A stretch of 64,000 bases of DNA from Butyrivibrio fibrisolvens (GCF_037113525.1 NZ_CP146963.1:124001-188000); one strand, 5' to 3'; numbered from the stretch's first letter, positions 1-9,165 are shown. The notes: generated from the sequence alone by a model not told the origin. Numbers and translations: made by a program.

Positions 1-2
1 AT

Positions 3-590
3 AGCCTCAAAGACCTTAATAATTATAAAAATACTATCGATAATATGGCCAGAAGCCTTGAAACAGCCATGAATACAGCCGATACATATATTGACATAAA
101 AGCTATAAAACTTCTTCACAAAGAGCTGTCGGTTGCAAGTACCCTGGCTGATAAGGGAAGCTATGAGATTCCTGTAGATACAGGCGCAGGCGAAGTATCC
201 CTTCACATCTCCTTCAAAAAAGGAGACGGGGCATCCTCTAAAGTAGAAGCCAGTATTGAAACCGAAAACTACGGAACAGTAAAGGCAGATCTATCTCTTT
301 TGCCAGATCCTAATGTTCATGATGCGTCAAAGGTAGGCGGAATGCTTACAACATCAGCTCATGGAAGAGCAGATGTAAGACGCTTTATGGAGAATATAAA
401 GTACATAATGACAGGAGATATCTCATCAACAGATCTCTCTATCATGTACGAAGTAACAAAACAAACAAGCGATGACACAAATGCAGCAGTGAGCAGGGAA
501 GCAGATACTACTGATAAGAGTCTTATAAAGACAGCGGAACTATTTATAAAGGCAGTTACAGATTCAATATCCATGATGGAAGGATCATAA
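3..590 (+). CDS. 3' part of a flagellar-locus protein, family uncertain
   Basis: The frame is open from the left edge and the first internal ATG (45) has no ribosome binding site, so the gene very probably begins outside the window. About 195 residues are visible: a helical start, then a compact segment with a TGxGxxSLxxxF and a YGTVxA pattern that faintly recalls the C-terminal domain of hook-length control (FliK-type) proteins, then an acidic tail. No signal peptide or membrane segment is seen. It ends 47 bases before flagellin with no terminator between, so the two are probably co-transcribed. The FliK link is only a weak inference; the family is not firmly recognised. Confidence 0.6.
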   Translation, partial: SLKDLNNYKNTIDNMARSLETAMNTADTYIDIKAIKLLHKELSVASTLADKGSYEIPVDTGAGEVSLHISFKKGDGASSKVEASIETENYGTVKADLSLLPDPNVHDASKVGGMLTTSAHGRADVRRFMENIKYIMTGDISSTDLSIMYEVTKQTSDDTNAAVSREADTTDKSLIKTAELFIKAVTDSISMMEGS

Positions 591-637
591 ACTGCATAGG
601 AGACACTGAAAGTAGTGTAAAGATCACAAGGAGTACT

Positions 638-1819
638 ATGAAGATCAATTACAATGTATCTGCTCTAGTAGCAAACAATGCACTTAAAACAACAGACAAT
701 AAGCTGACAGAATCACTTGAAAGATTATCAAGTGGTCTTAAGATTGCCAATGCCAAGGACAATCCATCAGGACTTGCAATGGCAAGAAGAATGAATTCAC
801 AGATCAAGAGTCTTGATACAGCAGATGATTCTAATGCAGACGGAATCTCAATCGTAGAAACTGCAGACGGCGTCCTTGCCGAGATGCAGGATATGCTCCA
901 GAGAATGAGCGAGCTTGCTACCAAGGCTTCTAATGAGACCAATACAGATGATGACAGATTGATAATCGATGAAGAGATACAGCAGCTCAAGAGTGAGATC
1001 CAGAGAGTCTGCGATACAACAGAATTTAACGGACAAAAGCTCCTTAACGGATCATTTGACCTGAAGGGTTATGCAACAGTACTTGAGCCTGGTTCAGGCA
1101 AATATGTAACCGACCCCGCTATCACGGTAAGTACATATTCAGACGAAATACCTGCAGGTATTGCCAAGATAACCGGCTTTTCATGCGAATTTGAAGAAGA
1201 TCCCGTAACAGGAACCAAAAAAATCATCCCCCAATATGAAAACGGAGAGATGATATCACCTAAAGGAACTCTTACAGATTCCAAGGGTAACGCATATGAA
1301 AACATTTCCATAGATGGAGATATCATAAAATTCTCTAACAACAAGGGTCAGGAGATCCAGATAAAAGTTGATGAAACAATTCCTGAGACTACTCCATGCA
1401 CACTGCAGCTTGAAATTACAGCTACCGGCGGGATGGCAGTTCAGATCGGTGCCAACGAAGGACAGTACCTTGATATCAGAATACCAACAATGTCTCTTTC
1501 AAATATAGGAATTTACAATCTTAACACTAAAACATTGGATGATTCATATGCAGCAATCGATATGGCTAAAAAGGGTCTTGCATATATCTCTGCTGCAAGA
1601 AGCAGACTTGGTGCATATCAGAACAGACTTGAGCATACCAATAAGTCACTTGACGTAACTATTGAAAATATGACAGCTGCATATTCCAGGATCATGGATG
1701 TAGATATGGCAGAAGAGATGACTGTATATTCAACTCACACAGTTCTTGATCAGGCAGGAATATCCATGCTGGCTCAGGCCAATGAAAGACCAAGCGAAGT
1801 CCTGCAGCTTCTTCAGTAA
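638..1819 (+). CDS. fliC: Flagellin
   Basis: Subunit of the flagellar filament, exported by the flagellar type III system. The N-terminal D0/D1 domain (about residues 1-140) has the hallmark patterns NxxALxT, LSSGLKIxxAxDxPSGLA and TEFNGQKLL. The C-terminal D1/D0 helix (about 310-393) ends with QAGISMLAQANERPSEVLQLLQ-type residues typical of flagellins. The central variable region (about 140-305) is strand-rich. The 393-residue length is ordinary. The start has AAGGAG at 628-633. A double hairpin follows the stop codon before fliS, probably protecting this abundant transcript. The symbol could equally be hag. Confidence 0.97.
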   Translation: MKINYNVSALVANNALKTTDNKLTESLERLSSGLKIANAKDNPSGLAMARRMNSQIKSLDTADDSNADGISIVETADGVLAEMQDMLQRMSELATKASNETNTDDDRLIIDEEIQQLKSEIQRVCDTTEFNGQKLLNGSFDLKGYATVLEPGSGKYVTDPAITVSTYSDEIPAGIAKITGFSCEFEEDPVTGTKKIIPQYENGEMISPKGTLTDSKGNAYENISIDGDIIKFSNNKGQEIQIKVDETIPETTPCTLQLEITATGGMAVQIGANEGQYLDIRIPTMSLSNIGIYNLNTKTLDDSYAAIDMAKKGLAYISAARSRLGAYQNRLEHTNKSLDVTIENMTAAYSRIMDVDMAEEMTVYSTHTVLDQAGISMLAQANERPSEVLQLLQ

Positions 1820-1923
1820 TTGGGAGTTTAAAAGAATTTCAAACTCCTAGAAGTGATATCGAAAACTCCATCACTTTCAACCAAGAGTAAAGTGCCAATA
1901 TAACTCAACAAGGAGAGAAAGCT
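1820..1923 (+). repeat. Intercistronic double-hairpin element, copy A (flagellin/fliS)
   Basis: Starting 3 bases after the flagellin stop codon, hairpin P1 pairs GGAGTTT (1823-1829) with AAACTCC (1841-1847). Hairpin P2 pairs AAGTGAT (1851-1857) with ATCACTT (1870-1876) around the 12-base loop ATCGAAAACTCC. The loop ends in CTCC, complementary to the GGAG of the fliS ribosome binding site (1912-1915). The arrangement matches three other copies in this window (near 11.1, 38.7 and 46.3 kb). No T tract follows either hairpin, so these are not classic terminators. Confidence 0.7.
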
Positions 1924-2400
1924 ATGACCAAAGAACAGATAAGTAACTATACAAGAAGAATATCCGAAGCCAATGCAACTCAGATGATCACAATACTCTA
2001 TGAAATGACACTGGATTATCTGAGAGATGCCAAGAAGTCCCTTTTGGAAAGAGACTATGACACCTTTGAAAGAGAACTTACCAAAGCCCAGAACTGTATC
2101 TCTGAGCTTATGAGATCGCTTAATACCAAATATGGAATAGCGAATACTTTCATGCAGCTTTATATCTTTTCCAAAAGACATCTTGTGTCTGCAGGAATAA
2201 GGCGCGATGTTGGATTTATCAATGACGTTATCAATATTTTTGTAAAAATGCGTGATTGTTACAGAGAGCTTGAAAAACTCAATCAGGCAGCATCTGTTAT
2301 AACCGGCGCCCAGCAGGTATTTGCAGGCCTTACATACAGCCCGGGACATCTCAATGAGATAGTTACAGATCCCTACACTAACAGAGGCTACAGAGCCTGA
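1924..2400 (+). CDS. fliS: Flagellar export chaperone FliS
   Basis: Cytoplasmic chaperone that binds the C-terminus of flagellin and prevents premature polymerisation. The 158 residues are almost wholly helical and show the FliS layout: a start of the type YxRRIxEANATQMIxxLYEMTLDYLxxA, a paired helix with ISELMRSLN, and a third helix around LYIFSKRHLVxAGIRRD. The length is slightly above the usual 125-135 because of a C-terminal extension rich in Pro, Gly and Asn. Start ATG 1924 has GGAG 8 bases upstream. Its place directly after flagellin supports the call. Confidence 0.88.
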   Translation: MTKEQISNYTRRISEANATQMITILYEMTLDYLRDAKKSLLERDYDTFERELTKAQNCISELMRSLNTKYGIANTFMQLYIFSKRHLVSAGIRRDVGFINDVINIFVKMRDCYRELEKLNQAASVITGAQQVFAGLTYSPGHLNEIVTDPYTNRGYRA

Positions 2401-2475
2401 ACAGAAGCTGTTTCCAATATCTTTAGCATGGAAAAGAATACGCAATAACGACCACAAAATAACCAAAATTAGAAC

Positions 2476-2616
2476 TTGCGTTTCCATTTTACATCTGATA
2501 ATATTGTCGCATCGAGTTCATTACGAACAAGATCACGAAATTCTTTCGTGAGAATAAATGGCATCGCCACTTATTCGATTCCCGATATTATTAAGATTTG
2601 GAAACGCAATTTTTTT
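2476..2616 (+). terminator. Long imperfect inverted repeat ending in a T tract
   Basis: TTGCGTTTCC (2476-2485) pairs perfectly with GGAAACGCAA (2600-2609), which runs into seven T residues (2610-2616). Inside, TAATATT-type and ATCGA-type segments also pair imperfectly, and the tip is a clean hairpin, CACGAAA (2534-2540) with TTTCGTG (2544-2550). The structure spans about 134 bases between the flagellar genes and the Tad locus and ends only 21 bases before the TadZ start codon, so it may act as a terminator, an attenuator, or both. Confidence 0.6.
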
Positions 2617-2637
2617 GCGCCCTTTTGTGAGGAAGAA

Positions 2638-3681
2638 ATGAGTAAAAGGAATATTATTGCTGTCTGCGATAACGAGGCAGACTACTGTTTCAGGCTGGAT
2701 GAATATCTGCGCCGTAACTTAAAGCTCCCCTTCAGGATAGTAGACTTTACCAACGAAGAAGACCTGAAAGCTTATGATAATGAGCTTAAGAAGCAGACTA
2801 TAGCGCTTGTAGTATCTCAATCTGTTTATGATAAGGTAGGAGATGCCGGATTTGAAAGACTTTTAATCTTAGAAGAGCCTTCAAAGGATGGAAGCTATAA
2901 AGAAGTCGAATCCTTAGACGATGATATTGAGATAAGATCCACCCCCAAATATCAGTCTATGGACAAGATAATGCAAAAGCTCATGGATTTTTGCATGGAT
3001 AAGCCCGATACCTTAAGTTCAAAGCAAAGACAGGATGAAAAGCTTACCATATACGGCGTTTATTCTCCTGTAAAAAGGTGCGGACAGACAACCTTTGCCA
3101 AGGCGCTTGGCGAGATTCTTGGTCGAAACGGTCGAACACTTTATATGAATCTTGAAGCCTTTGCTACAGACCTTGGAATACATGCATCGCCCGGTCAGAA
3201 CCTTCAGGATCTCCTCTATCATTTTGAAAATGATAAGCAAAGACTTTCCCTTTATCTTGAAAGAGTTTGCGTTAAGCAGGGAAATCTTGATATAGTTCCT
3301 CCTGCCACATCCTTCCTGACACTAAAGGGTATTGAAAAAGAAGAATGGATTCATCTCATTCAGGAAATAGAAAAAACAGGACTTTACAAGTACCTTGTCC
3401 TTGATCTTTCAGAGGTTGCTGACGGCTTTACAGATATCCTTTCCATGTGTGACCGCGTTTTTACCATAAGACGAAGCGACAGACAGTCACTAAGTAAGCT
3501 TGAAACCTATGGCAGGACAATACGTCTTTCAGGTAACGGACACATCCTTGATAAGAGCATGGTCTTCGACTTCCCTGACAATCTGATGGATGCAGGAAAT
3601 CAGGCAATAGAAGTTTATGTAAATAACGTTCACGAAGCATCTAAGGAGCTTTCTGATAAGGAGGCACAAAATGCGAGCTGA
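2638..3681 (+). CDS. tadZ: TadZ/CpaE-like ParA-family ATPase of the Tad pilus
   Basis: Localisation factor of the Tad pilus machine; TadZ/CpaE proteins join a receiver-like N-terminal domain to a ParA/MinD-type ATPase domain. Here residues 1-100 look like a degenerate receiver domain and about residues 135-320 resemble the ATPase fold. The Walker A region reads PVKRCGQTTFAKAL, so the usual KGGxGKT loop is altered and ATP hydrolysis may be lost. The start is placed at ATG 2638, behind GAGGAAG; upstream frame extension would run through the inverted repeat. It overlaps tadA by 11 bases. The family is assigned from partial similarity and context. Confidence 0.8.
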   Translation: MSKRNIIAVCDNEADYCFRLDEYLRRNLKLPFRIVDFTNEEDLKAYDNELKKQTIALVVSQSVYDKVGDAGFERLLILEEPSKDGSYKEVESLDDDIEIRSTPKYQSMDKIMQKLMDFCMDKPDTLSSKQRQDEKLTIYGVYSPVKRCGQTTFAKALGEILGRNGRTLYMNLEAFATDLGIHASPGQNLQDLLYHFENDKQRLSLYLERVCVKQGNLDIVPPATSFLTLKGIEKEEWIHLIQEIEKTGLYKYLVLDLSEVADGFTDILSMCDRVFTIRRSDRQSLSKLETYGRTIRLSGNGHILDKSMVFDFPDNLMDAGNQAIEVYVNNVHEASKELSDKEAQNAS

Positions 3682-4933
3682 ACTTGAAACATTAAAGACA
3701 GACATAAGAAAAAGACTTGTTGCCTCCATGGACATGACAAGGGACATAAGCGATGAAGAGATCCTTGAGATGATAGACCGCGAAGTCATATCCTCCTGCA
3801 GCGATATGATAATGACTCTTTCTGAAAAAAGAACGCTCCGCTCTGAACTCTTTCATGCGATGCGAAAGCTTGACGTCCTCCAGGATCTTGTAGATGATCC
3901 TACTGTCACGGAGATCATGATCAATGGCAAAGATGACATCTTTATTGAAAAAAGCGGTCGCCTTTCCAAATATGATCTGACCTTTGAATCAAAAGAAAAG
4001 CTTGAAGATGTTATACAGAAGATTGTTGCAGGCTGTAACAGAGTTGTAAATGAGTCATCGCCGATAGTTGATGCAAGACTTGAAAACGGCTCACGTGTAA
4101 ATATTGTACTTCCGCCCATAGCACTTAACGGTCCTATAGTAACAATAAGACGATTCCCGGACGAACCTATCAATATGAAAAAGCTTATAGGCTTTGGTTC
4201 AGTTCCCGAATATATAGTCAAAGATCTTCAGAGCCTTGTAAGAGCAGGCTATAACATTTTCATAAGCGGAGGAACAGGCTCCGGCAAAACAACCTTTCTT
4301 AATGCGTTGTCAGACAGTATCCCTTCAACTGATCGCGTCATCACGATCGAAGACAACGCTGAACTGCAGATTCTGCATGTTCCCAACATAGTAAAAATGG
4401 AATCCCGAAATGCCAATGTTGAAGGCTGCAGGGAGATATCAATAAGAGACCTTATAAAGTCAAGTCTTCGAATGCGCCCTGACAGGATAGTTGTGGGAGA
4501 AGTTCGCGGCGGAGAAGCTCTTGATATGGTACAGGCCATGAATACAGGACACGACGGCAGTATGAGTACAGGCCATGCTAACAGTGCCAAGGATATGCTT
4601 TCAAGACTTGAGACCATGATACTGATGGCTATGGACCTTCCTCTTCCTGCTATTAGAAGACAGCTTTCATCAGGAATAGACCTTATCGTACATCTTGGAA
4701 GGCTAAGAGACAGAAGCAGAAAGCTACTTGAAATCTGTGAAGTCCCGGGAGGCCTTAATGATGAAACTGGAGAAGTAAGACTGAATGTCCTGTGGCAGTA
4801 TGTTGAAACAGGAGAAGATGAAAACGGCAAAGTTATAGGAGAGTGGAGGAAAACAGGTGAACTCGAAAACAGGGATAAGCTTAAAGCTGCCGGACTGGTA
4901 CTCCCATCGGAAGCTCAAAGAGCTGCTTCGTAG
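3671..4933 (+). CDS. tadA: Tad pilus assembly ATPase TadA/CpaF
   Basis: Hexameric secretion ATPase that powers Tad pilus extension and retraction at the cytoplasmic membrane. An N-terminal helical domain and an NTE/PAS-like part (about 60-170, with VTEIMINGKDxIFIE) precede the RecA-like core. Walker A is GGTGSGKTT (about residue 200), followed by the Asp box ITIEDNAELQ, Walker B-type IVVGEVRGGEALDMVQAMNTGHDGSMSTGHANS and the His box typical of CpaF proteins. The 420-residue length is normal. Start ATG 3671 lies inside the end of tadZ and the gene overlaps tadB by 77 bases, so translation is probably coupled. Confidence 0.96.
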   Translation: MRAELETLKTDIRKRLVASMDMTRDISDEEILEMIDREVISSCSDMIMTLSEKRTLRSELFHAMRKLDVLQDLVDDPTVTEIMINGKDDIFIEKSGRLSKYDLTFESKEKLEDVIQKIVAGCNRVVNESSPIVDARLENGSRVNIVLPPIALNGPIVTIRRFPDEPINMKKLIGFGSVPEYIVKDLQSLVRAGYNIFISGGTGSGKTTFLNALSDSIPSTDRVITIEDNAELQILHVPNIVKMESRNANVEGCREISIRDLIKSSLRMRPDRIVVGEVRGGEALDMVQAMNTGHDGSMSTGHANSAKDMLSRLETMILMAMDLPLPAIRRQLSSGIDLIVHLGRLRDRSRKLLEICEVPGGLNDETGEVRLNVLWQYVETGEDENGKVIGEWRKTGELENRDKLKAAGLVLPSEAQRAAS

Positions 4934-5648
4934 GCCTCAGAAAGAGGATGTTCCTGCCATAATTGCAGGAATCGCTATCATAGCGGTCATAAGTTATCTT
5001 TTTTATCATTCCTTCTGGGCTTATGGAATTCTGTCTCCTCTCATTGTGCCCTTCGTAGATAAGATGCGCAAAGAGAGGAACATCAAAAGAAATCATGAGA
5101 TAGGGCAGCAGTTCAAGGATGTACTCGTGTCCGTTTCAACCAGCCAGAAGGCAGGATATGCCTTGGAAAATGCCTTTGTAGTTGCTTACAAGGATATGAA
5201 AAAACTATATGGAGAACAGGCTCCAATATGTAAGGAACTAAGGCGTATCTGTAAGGGACTTAGAAATAATATCGTTCTTGAGGATCTTTTGTATGAGATG
5301 GGCGAAAGAACAGAAAACACCTATATAAGAGAATTTGCAAATGTGTTCTCGGTTGCCAAAAGAAGTGGCGGCAACATCACTCAGATGCTGGAAGAAACCG
5401 TTGCACAGATTACCATTCAGACAGATGTTGAAAAAGAGATCGACGTAATGATAAGCGCAGGCAAGATGGAAGCAAGAATAATGGAAGTTGTTCCGTTCGC
5501 CATAATGGCCTACGTCGGAATCATGAATCCGGGATTTTTTAACAGTCTGTATGACACTTTTGCAGGGGACGTCATCATGACAGTCTGCCTTGTGGTATAT
5601 CTTGTGGCATATGCGGTCATTGAGAAGATCATAGACGTTAAAGTCTGA
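4857..5648 (+). CDS. tadB: Tad pilus inner-membrane platform protein TadB
   Basis: One of the two type II secretion F-domain membrane proteins that form the pilus assembly platform. Membrane segments lie near residues 34-60 (two close helices) and 215-260; the cytoplasmic part between (about 70-205) holds the GxFxxxL-type T2SSF helices, e.g. VSVSTSQKAGYALENAF and FANVFSVAKRSGGNITQML. The chosen start is GTG 4857, preceded by GGAGG 7 bases upstream, which makes a 77-base overlap with tadA. At 263 residues it is a little shorter than many TadB proteins because the extra N-terminal domain is missing. Confidence 0.88.
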   Translation: MNSKTGISLKLPDWYSHRKLKELLRRPQKEDVPAIIAGIAIIAVISYLFYHSFWAYGILSPLIVPFVDKMRKERNIKRNHEIGQQFKDVLVSVSTSQKAGYALENAFVVAYKDMKKLYGEQAPICKELRRICKGLRNNIVLEDLLYEMGERTENTYIREFANVFSVAKRSGGNITQMLEETVAQITIQTDVEKEIDVMISAGKMEARIMEVVPFAIMAYVGIMNPGFFNSLYDTFAGDVIMTVCLVVYLVAYAVIEKIIDVKV

Positions 5649-5705
5649 TTTTAACGTCGCTTCAAAAGCCATGGACAATGGCAAAATTATTCGGGGAAAC
5701 AGGGT

Positions 5706-7178
5706 ATGGAATTTTATATAAAAACAGGAATATATGCACTTGTTCTTATTTCGATAATCGTGCTGTGTATTCTTTCCAAAGATGAAGAGCTTCCTGAAAG
5801 TATAGAGAACACCGGGATCTCCGGAGCCATATACAGGGCAGCAGGCTTTATCTATTCCAGGTTCATCAGAAGAAAAAGAGCTCTGGAAGTAAGCAGGATA
5901 AAGAATGATCTAAATACATTGAAGCCCACCAATAAAGGTGAAGAGCAGGCAGCAGAGTATTATATACAAAAAATAGGTCTTTCTATAGTAATAGTAGCTG
6001 CAGGATGTATCATAGCGATATTTCTTGCGGTCAAAAGTAATCAGGAACAGATCCTTGATAATCAGACAGGCTTATCCAGGGCATCTTACGGCGGAATGAC
6101 AACTTCGCAGGATCTCGTTGCCGTAGGAAGCAATGGAGAAGAGATAGGAACCTATAATGTCAAAGTCGATGCAAGGCAGTATACAGATGAAGAATTAAAC
6201 GTCATGTACAAAGAGCTTTCAGCTCGTATGGAAAAAATAATTCTTGCAGATAATAAATCTTTAGAGGAAGTTCATTCCGATCTAAATCTGGTTAATTCTA
6301 TCGAAGGATATCCCTTCAAGATTCAATGGACATCAGATCAGTACAGAGTTCTGGGCTTTACCGGAGAAGTCAGAAATGATGAGGTTCCGGACGCAGGAAT
6401 ACTGGTTAATATCACAGCCAAATATACAGCGCAGGAACTTACCTTTGAGCAGAAGTTCAGCGTATATGTCTACCCTAAGATCCTTACCGCTGAGCAGGCC
6501 AGGGATCAGCATATGAAAGAGCTTATAGAAACAAACAGCGAAAACTCAGCAACAGGCGTATATCAGACACTTCCTGAGACCATGAACGATCAGAAGATCA
6601 CATGGAAAAAGAACATCAAAGATAACAGCGTACTTATGATGCTATTTGTTCTTATAGTTGGAGTCCTCTTTTATTTCATTAAGGATGAACAGTTAAAAAA
6701 CAGCATCAAGGAACGTGAAGAAGAAATGATAAAAGATTATTCCCAGATCATTTCAAAACTGGTCCTGTATCTTGGAGCGGGCATGACTGTTCGAAGCATA
6801 TTTGAAAAGCTGTGCGTTGACTATGAAAAAAGTCTGAGTGAAGGCGGTCCAAAAAGATACGCCTACGAAGAAATAAGAGTCATGGTCAATGAGTTAAGGA
6901 CAGGCGAATCAGAGACAAGAGCCTATGAGATGTTTGGACTCAGGTGCAGAAGTCAGCCATATACAAGACTTGTCAATCTGCTTTCCCAGAACCTTCGTAA
7001 GGGAAACAGCTCACTTCTTGCTCTCTTGAAGCAGGAAGCAGCCAAAGCCTCTGAAGAGAGACTTAACATAGCAAGAAAAGCCGGTGAGAAAGTAACCACA
7101 AGGCTTCTTGCACCTATGATGATGATGCTTGGAATAGTAATGGTGATCATCATGTACCCGGCATTCACATCGTTTTAA
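5706..7178 (+). CDS. tadC: TadC-like platform protein with a large extracytoplasmic insertion
   Basis: Second T2SSF platform protein. Membrane helices are near residues 6-24, 90-109, 307-325 and 465-488. The C-terminal domain (about 335-460) has the F-domain signature (LVLYLGAGMTVRSIFEKL, then YTRLVNLLSQNLRKGNSSLLALL). Between helices 2 and 3 lie about 195 residues of mostly strand-forming sequence predicted to sit outside the membrane, not usual in TadC (typically about 300 residues overall). Start ATG 5706 follows a weak GGAAAC site. Order tadZ-A-B-C-flp matches other Tad loci of clostridia. Confidence 0.85.
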   Translation: MEFYIKTGIYALVLISIIVLCILSKDEELPESIENTGISGAIYRAAGFIYSRFIRRKRALEVSRIKNDLNTLKPTNKGEEQAAEYYIQKIGLSIVIVAAGCIIAIFLAVKSNQEQILDNQTGLSRASYGGMTTSQDLVAVGSNGEEIGTYNVKVDARQYTDEELNVMYKELSARMEKIILADNKSLEEVHSDLNLVNSIEGYPFKIQWTSDQYRVLGFTGEVRNDEVPDAGILVNITAKYTAQELTFEQKFSVYVYPKILTAEQARDQHMKELIETNSENSATGVYQTLPETMNDQKITWKKNIKDNSVLMMLFVLIVGVLFYFIKDEQLKNSIKEREEEMIKDYSQIISKLVLYLGAGMTVRSIFEKLCVDYEKSLSEGGPKRYAYEEIRVMVNELRTGESETRAYEMFGLRCRSQPYTRLVNLLSQNLRKGNSSLLALLKQEAAKASEERLNIARKAGEKVTTRLLAPMMMMLGIVMVIIMYPAFTSF

Positions 7179-7282
7179 TAAAAGGTAGCATGCAGAATCA
7201 TTCAAAACTGTTCATTAGATTCAGTAAAGATCATTCTGCTTACTATAGAAAAATACTTTTTTTAACAAAAGGAGAAAAAGAA

Positions 7283-7534
7283 ATGAAAAAAGTTATGGAA
7301 AACGCAAAAATGAAACTTGCTATTGCAAAGGCTGTTGCATCAAACCGTCTTGCATGCAGAAATCTTGACGCATCACTTGCTGATGACAACGCAGGAATGG
7401 GAACAATCGAGATCGTTCTTATCATCGTAGTTCTTATCGGACTTGTTCTTGTATTTAAGGAGAACATCAACGGAGTTCTTGAAACAGTATTCGGCACGAT
7501 CGACAGTGGTGTAAGCCAGGCTGCAACATATTAA
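7283..7534 (+). CDS. flp: Flp-type pilin (Flp1-like)
   Basis: Major pilin of the Tad pilus. The 83-residue protein has a basic N-terminal leader, then GMGTIEIVLIIVVLIGLVLVF, the hydrophobic assembly helix with the Glu near its start that marks type IV pilins. The likely cleavage site for the TadV peptidase is before or near MGTIE (around residue 47). Start ATG 7283 has AAAGGAG upstream; an earlier in-frame start (7190) lacks a site. A hairpin pairing GCAGAAT-type arms (about 7193-7242) lies in the leader. The short high-expression gene stands alone between tadC and the pseudopilin genes. Confidence 0.88.
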   Translation: MKKVMENAKMKLAIAKAVASNRLACRNLDASLADDNAGMGTIEIVLIIVVLIGLVLVFKENINGVLETVFGTIDSGVSQAATY

Positions 7535-7567
7535 TTTATTCGCAGCTGTAAGGACATGAGGTTGATC

Positions 7568-9130
7568 ATGAATTCTAACACAGAAAGCTATTATTCTATG
7601 TCCCGGAAGAGGGATGACCAAAATGCTTCACTTACCGTCTTTATGGCTCTAATGCTTCCTATTCTTTTATCTCTTGTACTGGCGCTTTTTACAGGCGCCA
7701 GAATAAGAGCTGAAAAGATGAAGGTTGAGATAGTTACAGATATTTCAGGAAATGCAGTACTTGGCGAATATAACAGACCCCTTCGCGAGCAGTACGGTCT
7801 TTTGATGGTTGATACAGCCTATGACAAAGGTTCCCCTTCTTTGTCCAATATGACAGAAAGGCTTGATTATTACCTTAGTGCCAACACGGATGGAAACACT
7901 ATTTCTGCCATAGGAGAATTTCTTCTTAATACCAGTAACTTCTCAGAATTATCTTTAGCAGATGTCAGCGTAGGTGAGTACACCTTTGCCGGTGATAACG
8001 GAAGCGCTGTAGTTCAAAGGCAGATCTTTTCATATCTTGAGTCAGAGCCTCTTGAAGGACTTCTTGGTGATGCCGAGGAAGCACAAAGCGGCAAAGCTGA
8101 TGTCGAAGGAGAAGGCGCAGGCGGCGATGAGATAACCTTCCCTGATGAACTCATAAGCTTTTATGAAAAGATATCAGGATTATTCGATGATCATGCTAAT
8201 GATGACATGGAAGGGCATACAGAGGGAGAACTGAATCTTGACGATGCCCAAGAAACCCAGGAGACCATGACAAGTCTTACCGGGCAGGATGCAGAAACGA
8301 AGAAATTCACGATCCTTGATCTTGTAATACCTTCTGGAGAAAGCGTATCAGATGCAAGCTTTGATGCAGGATCTGTTTATACAGGAAGAAGCGATAAGCT
8401 TACAGGCACAGGCCTTTCCGATAACTTTGATGCCAATCTTTTTGAAAACTTTGGTCTTTTCAATGTATATCTTTTTGAAAAGTTTGGATATTACAAACAT
8501 GCCAAAGAAGGTTCACATCTTCAATATGAGATTGAATATCTCATAGGTAAAAAAACTACTGATAAAGGTAATCTTGCTGCAGTAGTATGGTGGCTTCTTG
8601 CTATAAGATTCGGAATTGATTTTGTGTATGCGTTAAATGCGTCAACAAAACCCGGACAATTTGTAACCTCGGTAAAAGAGCTATGTATGCTTATACCATT
8701 TATAGGAGCTGAGCTGTCAGTATTAGTTGGAATTGTTTTACCGGCAATCCTTGGTTTTATAGAGGCAAGAAACGATGTCGCAATGCTTATGTCAGGCGGC
8801 AAAGTTCCCATCCTTAAAACGGATGATTCCTGGAAGACCAATATTTGTTCGGGGCTACACGGAGTAACCGGTTCAAATGAAAGTGGACCTGAATATAAGG
8901 GATATCTTCTTATACTGATGCTCCTTCATGAAGCGATTGGATCTGTTGATGAGGAGACAAAGCGCATGATGGATATTATGGAACTTGATGTTCGAAAAGT
9001 AAGCGGATATGAAAATTTCAGGATAGACGGCTGCATTGATTGCTTTAAGGTCACAGCAACCTTCGACGGCGAGAGCGGTAATTCATATGAATTTACCAGA
9101 TATTTTGGATATGAAGAAGCTCCTGAATAA
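7568..9130 (+). CDS. Membrane-anchored Tad-locus protein (TadG-like, resembles DUF5702)
   Basis: About 520 residues. One N-terminal helix (about 22-42, ASLTVFMALMLPILLSLVLALF) followed by a long extracytoplasmic body matches the TadE/TadG plan and resembles the DUF5702 proteins found in Lachnospiraceae Tad loci. Residues about 170-260 are acidic and low in complexity, probably a linker. A second hydrophobic stretch lies near 340-400. The start is put at ATG 7568 with GAGG 5 bases upstream; the ATG at 7556 is inside that site. Role in pilus tip or base is inferred from context only. Confidence 0.75.
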   Translation: MNSNTESYYSMSRKRDDQNASLTVFMALMLPILLSLVLALFTGARIRAEKMKVEIVTDISGNAVLGEYNRPLREQYGLLMVDTAYDKGSPSLSNMTERLDYYLSANTDGNTISAIGEFLLNTSNFSELSLADVSVGEYTFAGDNGSAVVQRQIFSYLESEPLEGLLGDAEEAQSGKADVEGEGAGGDEITFPDELISFYEKISGLFDDHANDDMEGHTEGELNLDDAQETQETMTSLTGQDAETKKFTILDLVIPSGESVSDASFDAGSVYTGRSDKLTGTGLSDNFDANLFENFGLFNVYLFEKFGYYKHAKEGSHLQYEIEYLIGKKTTDKGNLAAVVWWLLAIRFGIDFVYALNASTKPGQFVTSVKELCMLIPFIGAELSVLVGIVLPAILGFIEARNDVAMLMSGGKVPILKTDDSWKTNICSGLHGVTGSNESGPEYKGYLLILMLLHEAIGSVDEETKRMMDIMELDVRKVSGYENFRIDGCIDCFKVTATFDGESGNSYEFTRYFGYEEAPE

Positions 9131-9165
9131 TGTCTTTTGCAAAAGAGGAAGGAGTAAAAAAGAAA

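Noticed and set aside
2476..2637. Longer N-terminus for the TadZ-like protein
   Set aside because: It would begin inside the long inverted repeat; ATG 2638 has a good ribosome binding site and fits the family.
8352..8546. Alternative-frame 64-residue frame in the DUF5702-like gene
   Set aside because: Fully inside another clear gene, with no start signal.
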